A stretch of 5,304 bases of DNA from Bacteroidales bacterium (GTDB taxonomy: Bacteria; Bacteroidota; Bacteroidia; Bacteroidales; JAADJA01). The translations under genes were made by a program, and so were the position numbers. Below the pieces are notes generated by a model. The model saw only the letters and a program-made list of their open reading frames with translations. It did not search any database and was not told where the DNA came from. The stretch's first letter is position 1. Each line of letters starts with the position of its first letter. Of the stretch, positions 1 through 5,304 are shown one piece after another. The stretch lies in assembly GCA_030635465.1 (NCBI GenBank), contig DAOVYU010000117.1, forward strand, positions 1 through 5,304, in the 5' to 3' direction.

Positions 1-13
1 GAATAAAATAATT

Positions 14-772
14 TTAAATATCCTTTAAGGCTTCAGCAGGTAACCACCCAACACTACCATTGGCAATTTTTATTTCGTTCCAGTTTCCAACTTTTTCCAA
101 TATCCTAACCTTAGCTCCTTCGTGAATAACAAATAAATCAACACTATTCTGGTTAGGGGAACTTTTTACAGTAATAGTTGGAACGAATACTATAGCCTCT
201 TTCTTGTGCTTTAGAATATTGTATTTCTGTAATGCAATAGTAAAAGTAAATAAGGTAAGAAATAGTACAATCAAACCTGTATAAAATGCTGACTTTCTGA
301 TAACAATATATTTGGATAGTAAATAAAAAGCCAGCAATACAAAAAACAAAATAAATCCTACAACACTAACAATTGCCCAGGTATCGGCATTAAATATGTT
401 ATAAATCGATCGCCACCATTTTTTGAGAAATAATTCAGGAATGGGTTCAATTTTGTCAACAATTTGTGTATTTGCTACATTCAGGTTAAAATTGATATCC
501 TCATCCGTGGGCTTGAGTTTTTTTGCTTTTTCGTAGTATAAAACAGCCGAAGGGATATCATTTGTTTTAAAATATGCATTGCCGAGGTTAAAGTACAATT
601 CAGCAGATTCAACCCCATTTTGAATAACTAGATGGTAATCTTCTATTGCATTGGTATACATTTCATTTGTATACTCGTGATTAGCTCTTGAAAAAATGGT
701 GTCAACATTTGCTGAAAAAGCGGATTGCAAAAACAGAAATAAAAATATCAGTATGTTAAGTATTTGCTTCAT
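14..772 (-). CDS. batE: BatE, TPR and SH3-like domain membrane protein
   Basis: Complete 252-residue protein. The signal peptide spans about 1-20 (cleavage near SAFSA). Two TPR units lie at about 23-56 and 57-90; YFNLGNAYFK in the second closely resembles the BatC TPR. Membrane helices lie at about 131-153 and 162-182, separated by a short basic loop (KYIVIRK). A C-terminal SH3-like domain at about 195-250 has the usual pattern (EGAKVRILEKVGNWNEIKI, then GSVGWLPAEAL). The likely topology is TPRs and SH3 in the periplasm with the short loop in the cytoplasm. This TPR-membrane-SH3 order is known for BatE. TPRs and bacterial SH3 domains bind proteins or cell-wall peptides, so a scaffold role is likely but inferred. 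The ATG abuts the batD stop (TAAATG) with no clear Shine-Dalgarno, which suggests translational coupling. It is the last gene visible; the stop TAA lies 13 bp from the window edge, so a terminator, if present, is outside. Confidence 0.92.
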   Translation of the reverse strand: MKQILNILIFLFLFLQSAFSANVDTIFSRANHEYTNEMYTNAIEDYHLVIQNGVESAELYFNLGNAYFKTNDIPSAVLYYEKAKKLKPTDEDINFNLNVANTQIVDKIEPIPELFLKKWWRSIYNIFNADTWAIVSVVGFILFFVLLAFYLLSKYIVIRKSAFYTGLIVLFLTLFTFTIALQKYNILKHKKEAIVFVPTITVKSSPNQNSVDLFVIHEGAKVRILEKVGNWNEIKIANGSVGWLPAEALKDI

Positions 773-2623
773 TTATTTCAACTCATTTTCAATCAAACTT
801 ATAATATTAACTGCTTCATTGTATATATTCTCCATGGTTGAAGTACTATCGCCAGGGGCAAAACGAGCAAATTCACAATTATTTAGCGTCTCAATAAATT
901 GTGTGACGGTTTCTTCTTTTACCTCTTTCTTTTTGAGTGAATCACTGACTGTATCCATGGATAAATTGGCCATTGGAATGCTGAATTTATCACTCAGGTA
1001 ACCCCATAGTGCTTGTGAAACCTCAACGTAAAAATCATTTTTATTATTCTCCTTCAGGAATTGATGTGCTTTCTTCATCCTTTTTTGTGCAACCTTAGTT
1101 GCTTTACGATTACGCATCAAAGCAATATTGCTTCTTTTCTTCAACTCTTTCTTCAGCAGTATGATAAAAAGAATAAAGAGGATAACCGGGGCAATTAAGA
1201 GTATATAAAATGTTGTGGAGCCAAAAAAGAAATTTCCTATGGTCGTAAATCTTGGTGTATAGGTTTTAATATGACGGATATCTGATCCAATGTATTTGAT
1301 GTCAGCCTGGTTAATGCCACTGTATGTAACATTGGTGGCAGACCCATCACCTTTGCTTACATTTATATTGTATTCGGGTGTAGTAATGGATTTATAATTT
1401 TTAGATCGTAAATCAAAAAAACTGAATGTAACTGGATTAATCACAAACTCACCCGAGGTTCTTGGGATAATCAGGTATTCAAATGTTTTACTTCCTGAAA
1501 CACCATTTTTAGAAGTATTGATATTCTTTGAGACTTTAGGATCATACACCTCAAAATCAGGAGGGAATGTTACATTGGGCTTGTCAACCAATTCAATGTT
1601 ACCCGTACCATTAACAGTAAATTTTAGCGTTATGGCCTCATTTGCTTTTAGTTCTGTTTTATCAATAGTTGATTTAAATTCAAAATTTCCTACTGCACCT
1701 TTAAATTCAGCAGGCCTGTTATTAGTTGGTAAAGGGTTTACATTGATGGTTATTGGTTTAATGGATAAGGGTATTTCAATTGTTTGATACCTGTTAAAAA
1801 AAGGATCATTGAAAAAATTATCAAATAATGGATCGCGGCTTTTTTGTTGTTTTTGTGCCCTCACCTGTGCCTGGCATATGGCATTCGCACCTTCTATTAC
1901 AATCTTTCCACTGCGTTGGGGGAAAAGGGCAAATTTCTTCAGCTCGGCTACATTGTATTGCTGGCCTTTGTAATTTTCAGTATATTGAATATAGCTTTTC
2001 CTGTCCTTATTCAAATCATTTTTCCAAAATCCTTTAAACGAAGGTTCTTTATTAAATTCTGGAGCTGAAATGTTTATCCGATAATACAATTTATAGGTGA
2101 CAATGATCTGTTCACCTTGCATAGGATTTCGTTTACTTGTAAGGACTCTAAGAAATACATCATCTGAATAATCATTATCAGTTCCGGCATTACTTCTCTG
2201 ATTATTTGTGGTACCTTGTTGTCCGGATTGAGATGAGGCTCCTTTGATAACTTGTATTTTAACGATATTAGAAGTGTGTATATCACCATCAACATTTACC
2301 TGGGCGATAGGGATTTCAAAAATACCCTCTTCACGGGCTGATAAAACATAAGTGTAAGTGTAATCAACAGATCGTGATACTTTACCATTGATAATTTGTA
2401 CACTTGAACTTTGTGAAGTGTGTGGTCCTGTTAGTACCTGGAAATTCTTAAATTCTGGTCCGCGAAAGCTATTGCCTTCAGCATTTAGGCTATAGATTAA
2501 ATTAAATCGTTCTCCAATACGTACCACATTCTTTGCTGATCCTGAAAACTGCACATTCTGTCCAAAAGTATGCACTACAGAAAGAAGAAAAATGGATAAT
2601 ATGGATATGATTAATTTCTTCAT
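773..2623 (-). CDS. batD: BatD, oxygen-tolerance family membrane protein
   Basis: Complete 616-residue protein. The N-terminal signal peptide (KKLIISILSIFLLSVV, cleavage near residue 21) fits the start at 2623. Three beta-rich, probably Ig-like modules follow at about 24-128, 154-295 and 305-425, with a Ser/Gln/Asn linker at 129-153. Each module carries a similar strand pattern ending in 'G-x-[FI]-x-I': YVLSAREEGIFEIP, FALFPQRSGKIVIEG and YLIIPRTSGEFVINP. The second module has an Asp/Phe-rich insert, DPLFDNFFNDPFF (265-277). One membrane helix lies at about 471-490, followed by a basic stretch (KKELKKR) and a cytoplasmic helical tail of about 125 residues containing LWGYLSDKFSIP. This is the architecture of the BatD 'oxygen tolerance' family (Pfam BatD). 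It is expected to be an envelope protein with its bulk in the periplasm; its molecular activity is not known. It follows batC by 103 bp and ends directly against batE. Confidence 0.95.
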   Translation of the reverse strand: MKKLIISILSIFLLSVVHTFGQNVQFSGSAKNVVRIGERFNLIYSLNAEGNSFRGPEFKNFQVLTGPHTSQSSSVQIINGKVSRSVDYTYTYVLSAREEGIFEIPIAQVNVDGDIHTSNIVKIQVIKGASSQSGQQGTTNNQRSNAGTDNDYSDDVFLRVLTSKRNPMQGEQIIVTYKLYYRINISAPEFNKEPSFKGFWKNDLNKDRKSYIQYTENYKGQQYNVAELKKFALFPQRSGKIVIEGANAICQAQVRAQKQQKSRDPLFDNFFNDPFFNRYQTIEIPLSIKPITINVNPLPTNNRPAEFKGAVGNFEFKSTIDKTELKANEAITLKFTVNGTGNIELVDKPNVTFPPDFEVYDPKVSKNINTSKNGVSGSKTFEYLIIPRTSGEFVINPVTFSFFDLRSKNYKSITTPEYNINVSKGDGSATNVTYSGINQADIKYIGSDIRHIKTYTPRFTTIGNFFFGSTTFYILLIAPVILFILFIILLKKELKKRSNIALMRNRKATKVAQKRMKKAHQFLKENNKNDFYVEVSQALWGYLSDKFSIPMANLSMDTVSDSLKKKEVKEETVTQFIETLNNCEFARFAPGDSTSTMENIYNEAVNIISLIENELK

Positions 2624-2637
2624 AAAGTTTGAAACGG

Positions 2638-2645
2638 CAAATTTA
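2638..2645 (-). promoter_or_regulatory. Possible Bacteroidota -7 box upstream of batD
   Basis: On the minus strand TAAATTTG matches the Bacteroidota -7 consensus TAnnTTTG, 14 bases before the batD ATG. The nearest upstream TTG (2663-2661) is only 15 bp away, shorter than the usual spacing of about 17-23 bp, and the implied leader would be under 10 bases. In DNA this AT-rich a chance match is likely. It is listed because this is the only intergenic gap where an internal operon promoter could sit. Confidence 0.2.
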
Positions 2646-2681
2646 TCTATTTATCGTGTTCAATTTGCATTTTAATATACT

Positions 2682-2716
2682 GATTAACTAATTATTCAAT
2701 AGATTAACAATTCAAT
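2682..2716. repeat. Imperfect direct repeat in the batC-batD gap
   Basis: GATTAACTAATTATTCAAT (2682-2700) and GATTAACAATTCAAT (2702-2716) are near copies lying head to tail and differing by small deletions. The second copy is also the left arm and loop of the adjacent palindrome. GATTAAC therefore occurs twice directly and once inverted within about 45 bp. The rest of the 103-bp gap (2624-2681) is AT-rich and holds at most a weak promoter-like element. Confidence 0.6.
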
Positions 2717-2729
2717 AATTGTTAATCTA
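2700..2729. repeat. Perfect 13-bp inverted repeat at the end of batC
   Basis: The arm TAGATTAACAATT (2700-2712) is followed by a 4-base loop (CAAT) and its exact reverse complement (2717-2729). In the transcript the batC stop codon TAG (2729-2727) forms the base of the stem. The stem is AT-rich and no U-run follows it on the minus strand, so it does not look like a classical Rho-independent terminator. It could be an RNA processing or stabilising hairpin, a weak attenuator, or a palindromic DNA site for a regulator; the sequence alone does not decide. Confidence 0.85.
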
Positions 2730-3497
2730 CCAGTCTTTTTCTACTTTTTTACCTTTACCTTTTCCCTTTTGCAATTTTACTTTCTCCAGGGTTTTATTTT
2801 CATCATTTTTCAGTGCTTCCAACATCCGTTCAGCATCTTGCTTTGATATTTGCTGAGGTTGAGGCTGCTGTTGCTGCTGTTGATTTTGTTCCTGCTGCTG
2901 CTGATCTTGCTGTTGATCCTTTTGATCCTGTTCTTGTTGCTCCTGATCCTGTTTTTCCTGATCCTTTTTCTCTTCGTCTTTTTTATCCTGGTCCTGATTC
3001 TGATCCTGGTTTTGCTCTTTCTCCTGCTGATCTTTCAACATTTTTTTTGCATATTCCATATTGTATTTAGCATCCATATCCCCGGGATCTAATCTTAGAG
3101 CATTTTTATATGCCTCAATACTTTCTGGGAATTTCTGTGCCTTTAATAAAGTGTTTCCAAGATTATAGTACGAATCTGCTTTACTAATATTTTTATTTTC
3201 AAGGGAGGCAAGATTATTATACAATTTTGATGCATCTTCAAAGTTTTCTTGTTTATACAATGCTCCACCAAGGTTATACTGACTCTTGACAGATTCCGGA
3301 TTTTTTTCCAATGCTTTCATATAATCCACTTCGGCATCTTTGAAGCTTTCCTCTTCATAGTTGTCATTACCGCTACGGATATACTTGTTCTCCTTCTGCG
3401 CGAGAGCAGATGTAGCAAATATCAATACCACCCAGATAAATTTTTTCAGAATTGAAAAAACTGCTAATTGCCAAATAAATTTATTTTGCTTAACCAT
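2727..3497 (-). CDS. batC: BatC, exported TPR protein with Gln/Asp-rich tract
   Basis: 256 residues from the first ATG. A hydrophobic export signal ends near SALA-Q (cleavage after about A33). Three TPR-like units follow at about 37-70, 71-104 and 108-141 (YYNLGNTLLKAQKF, with LDP closing the third). A charged and Gln-rich segment at 156-217 is almost entirely Q, D, K and E. The conserved-looking tail reads DAERMLEALKNDENKT and ends KGKGKGKKVEKDW, which is typical of BatC in Bacteroidota. TPRs are protein-binding scaffolds, so BatC probably sits in the periplasm and holds partners such as BatA and BatB; this is inference. The chosen ATG lies inside batB (34-bp overlap) and gives an unusually long n-region of about 18 residues. 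The classical signal peptide would begin near LKK at residue 17, where only CTG or ATT is available, so the start is uncertain. The stop is TAG. Confidence 0.92.
   Translation of the reverse strand: MVKQNKFIWQLAVFSILKKFIWVVLIFATSALAQKENKYIRSGNDNYEEESFKDAEVDYMKALEKNPESVKSQYNLGGALYKQENFEDASKLYNNLASLENKNISKADSYYNLGNTLLKAQKFPESIEAYKNALRLDPGDMDAKYNMEYAKKMLKDQQEKEQNQDQNQDQDKKDEEKKDQEKQDQEQQEQDQKDQQQDQQQQEQNQQQQQQPQPQQISKQDAERMLEALKNDENKTLEKVKLQKGKGKGKKVEKDW
2847..3032 (-). repeat. Low-complexity tract encoding the Gln/Asp/Lys/Glu segment of BatC
   Basis: About 186 bp of degenerate short repeats (CAG, CAA and GAT-rich units, seen on the plus strand as repeated CTG, TGATCCT and TCCTG words) encode residues 156-217 of BatC. 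Asp, Lys and Glu codons dominate the upstream part and Gln codons the downstream part, including a run of six Gln near residue 206. The tract is in frame with no interruption. Such DNA is prone to slippage, so its length may vary between strains. Confidence 0.85.
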
Positions 3498-4501
3498 TTA
3501 CTTTTACGTTCAAAAATGAATAGTTCCAATATAATAAATATCAAACTTAATGCGATAAAATATTGAAAACGATCTTCATAATCAGAAAACATTTTACTTT
3601 CAAACTCAGTTTTTTCGAGTTTATTGATTTCATCAAATACGGTTTTTAATCCCGATGAAGAATTATTTGCTCTTATATAAACACCTTTACCAGCAGAAGC
3701 AATCTGTTGTAACATAGATTCGTTGAGTTTAGTAATTACTGTTGAACCCTGTCTGTCCTTTTTATATCCTGTTCTCCTGTTGTATTGATTATACTCTGGA
3801 ATTGGTGCTCCTTCAGGCAATCCCATTCCGATAGTATATACTATGATTCCCTGATCTGCTGCAGCTTTAGCCGACTTAATGGGTTCATCTTCATGATTTT
3901 CACCATCAGTTATGATAATAATTGCCCTGCTATGGGTTTCATTATCAAAAGAACCAATGGCCATATCTATTGCTTCACCAATTGCTGTTCCCTGTGTTGG
4001 GACAATACGTGTGTTGATAGTTGATAAAAACATTTTTGCAGCGGAATAATCTGTTGTAATTGGAAGTTGCATGTATGCATTTCCCGCAAATACAATAATC
4101 CCAATCCGGTCATTACCCAGTTTGTCAATCAATTTGGAAATGGATTGTTTGGCCCTTTCCAGCCGGTTTGGTTGAATATCTTCTGCGAGCATACTGTTTG
4201 AAACATCCAGGGTGATCATAACATCAATGCCTTTTCTTTTACCTTCAACAAGTTTTGATCCAGTTTGTGGATTCGCAATACCAACAATTAAAAGTGCATA
4301 ACCGATCATGATCAAAATAAATTTTAATATCATCCTATTGCCAGAAATTGCAGGAATAAGCCGCTGTACCATACTCCATTCACCATATCTTTTAAGTGCT
4401 ATCTTCCTCCAATACATCAACCAAATAAAAAGAATTGACAAAGCTGGTATCAGCAGTAAGGCATATAAGTAGTCTGTATGTTCGAATCGAAAAACGCCCA
4501 T
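3464..4501 (-). CDS. batB: BatB, membrane-anchored VWA-domain protein
   Basis: Complete 345-residue protein, a normal length for BatB. Hydrophobic helices lie at about 12-30 and 58-76, a VWA domain at about 92-285 and a third helix at 314-330. The MIDAS is intact: DVSNS (D99, S101, S103), T172 in QGTAIGEA and D199 in IITDG. The loop between helices 1 and 2 (WRKIALKRYG) and the tail after helix 3 (ERKSKW) are strongly basic, so by the positive-inside rule both are cytoplasmic and the VWA domain is periplasmic. It shares EINKLEK (291-297) and most VWA motifs with BatA, as expected for an old tandem duplication. The ATG at 4501 is the first in frame, follows the batA stop by 29 bp and starts just before helix 1. 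No Shine-Dalgarno is visible. The 3' end overlaps batC by 34 bp. Function within the Bat complex is inferred from the family; the exact role is unknown. Confidence 0.95.
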   Translation of the reverse strand: MGVFRFEHTDYLYALLLIPALSILFIWLMYWRKIALKRYGEWSMVQRLIPAISGNRMILKFILIMIGYALLIVGIANPQTGSKLVEGKRKGIDVMITLDVSNSMLAEDIQPNRLERAKQSISKLIDKLGNDRIGIIVFAGNAYMQLPITTDYSAAKMFLSTINTRIVPTQGTAIGEAIDMAIGSFDNETHSRAIIIITDGENHEDEPIKSAKAAADQGIIVYTIGMGLPEGAPIPEYNQYNRRTGYKKDRQGSTVITKLNESMLQQIASAGKGVYIRANNSSSGLKTVFDEINKLEKTEFESKMFSDYEDRFQYFIALSLIFIILELFIFERKSKWLSKINLFGN

Positions 4502-4530
4502 ATATTAGTATAAAGTTCTCAATTTAAAAT

Positions 4531-5304
4531 TTATGTTGTTGTTCTAAAAATTGTAAGTCTAAAAATAACTTCCAATGTAATTAGTAAAAATGCGATTAAC
4601 GCATAAATAAAAAATTCTTCTTTTTTCTTTCTAAATTCAGTAACATCAATTTTTGATTTTTCCAACTTGTCTATTTCACTATAAATGTCACGTAATTTTC
4701 TATTACTGGTTGCCCTGAAATATTGTCCTTCGGTCATCTCAGCTACCTGTTGTAACAATTCCTCATCAATTTTTACCTCCATATCCTGGGTACGCATCCC
4801 AAATGGTGTTTGAACGGGATAAGGAGCAAGCCCTTCTGTCCCAACTCCAATGGTATAAATACGGATGCCATATATTTTTGCAATTTCTGCTGATGAAAGG
4901 GGATCCATTGAACCCATATTATTTACACCATCTGTAAGAAGAATTATTACTTTACTTACTGCTTTGCTATCTTTCAATCTGTTAACAGAAGTTGCCAGTC
5001 CATCACCAATAGCCGTTCCATCTTCAATCATACCACTTTTTACTTCTTTAAATAAGTTGCGGATTACATCATGATCTGTTGTTAAAGGACATTGAGTAAA
5101 AGTTTCACCACTAAATATAACTAATCCAAACCGGTCATTTGGCCTGCCAGCTATAAACTCGGAGGCAACATCTTTTGCTGCTTCAAGGCGGTCGGGCTTC
5201 AGGTCCATTGCCAGCATACTACCCGATACATCCAATGCCATCACGATATCAATTCCTTCAATAGTTACATCTTTCCTGCTTGAACTGGATTGAGGTCGAG
5301 CCAA
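4531..5304 (-). CDS. batA: BatA, VWA-domain membrane protein (5' end cut off by window edge)
   Basis: A probable inner-membrane protein whose VWA domain binds a divalent metal and likely mediates protein-protein contacts in the Bat complex. 257 residues are visible. The first codon at the edge is TTG, which reads as an internal Leu (LARPQ) and not as a start. Comparison with BatB puts about 75 residues, with two membrane helices, outside the window. A complete MIDAS is visible: DVSGS (D25, S27, S29), T97 in DGTAIGDG and D125 in LLTDG. The domain ends near EIDKLEK (210-216), followed by a hydrophobic helix at about 231-253 and a short tail. The stop is TAA, 29 bp before batB. Family knowledge: BatA and BatB are paralogous VWA proteins of the Bacteroides aerotolerance operon. 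The BatA assignment rests on VWA similarity and on its position before batB. No frameshift or missing motif residue is seen. Confidence 0.93.
   Translation of the reverse strand: MARPQSSSSRKDVTIEGIDIVMALDVSGSMLAMDLKPDRLEAAKDVASEFIAGRPNDRFGLVIFSGETFTQCPLTTDHDVIRNLFKEVKSGMIEDGTAIGDGLATSVNRLKDSKAVSKVIILLTDGVNNMGSMDPLSSAEIAKIYGIRIYTIGVGTEGLAPYPVQTPFGMRTQDMEVKIDEELLQQVAEMTEGQYFRATSNRKLRDIYSEIDKLEKSKIDVTEFRKKKEEFFIYALIAFLLITLEVIFRLTIFRTTT

Noticed and set aside
696..2068. Several short plus-strand frames opposite batD and batE
   Set aside because: They have no recognisable domains and sit wholly opposite coding sequence with clear family identity.
2074..2295. 73-codon minus-strand frame inside batD in another phase
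   Set aside because: The batD frame is continuous through this stretch with family-typical sequence, so there is no frameshift and this is an out-of-frame shadow.
2690..2729. Rho-independent terminator between batC and batD
   Set aside because: The stem has few GC pairs and no U-run follows on the transcribed strand; batD continues the operon in the same direction.
2844..3032. CRISPR or satellite array
   Set aside because: The repeats are short, degenerate and in frame with BatC, and there are no regular spacers.
2813..3092. Plus-strand reading frames encoding Leu-rich or Ala/Asp/Pro-rich proteins
   Set aside because: These are antisense readings of the BatC CAG/GAT repeat tract. They have no domain and lie entirely within a well-supported gene.
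5302..5304. TTG at the window edge as the batA start codon
   Set aside because: It encodes Leu inside a conserved stretch (LARPQ) just before the VWA domain. BatB shows that two membrane helices should precede this point, so the gene continues beyond the window.
3464..5304. Reading the VWA pair as a defence or tellurite-resistance VWA system
   Set aside because: The membrane anchors flanking the VWA domain and the downstream batC-batD-batE order match the Bat operon specifically. No kinase, phosphatase or TerD-like partner is present.

Overview
The window holds one gene cluster, entirely on the minus strand: the Bat ('Bacteroides aerotolerance') operon in the order batA (partial) - batB - batC - batD - batE. 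Transcription runs from the right edge to the left edge. The organism is very probably a member of the Bacteroidota. The five-gene order, the low-GC DNA, the lack of clear Shine-Dalgarno sequences before the genes and the BatC and BatD architectures all fit. I cannot name a genus.

Layout, right to left. batA (4531-5304) lacks its 5' end, roughly 75 codons judged against BatB. It encodes a von Willebrand factor A (VWA) domain followed by a C-terminal membrane helix. After 29 bp comes batB (3464-4501), a complete membrane-anchored VWA protein paralogous to BatA. Its last 34 bp overlap the start of batC (2727-3497), an exported TPR protein with a long Gln/Asp/Lys/Glu tract. A 103-bp gap, the only real intergenic space, carries a perfect 13-bp inverted repeat that includes the batC stop codon, plus a diverged direct copy of one arm. 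Then come batD (773-2623), a large protein with a signal peptide, beta-rich modules and one C-terminal membrane helix, and batE (14-772), with TPRs, two membrane helices and an SH3-like domain. The batD stop and batE start codons are directly adjacent. Only 13 bp remain beyond batE.

How they may work together: the exported or periplasm-facing parts (two MIDAS-type VWA domains, two TPR scaffolds and the BatD beta modules) suggest an envelope complex. In related genomes a MoxR-type AAA+ ATPase and a DUF58 protein are usually encoded just upstream, which here would lie past the right edge. The family was named for a Bacteroides fragilis aerotolerance phenotype, but its biochemical role is unresolved and a direct role in oxidative stress was not supported in Leptospira.

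I found no RNA genes, mobile elements, CRISPR arrays or foreign-looking inserts. This is a recognisable conserved operon. The points most worth a second look are the batC-batD palindrome, the uncertain batC start and the BatC low-complexity tract.
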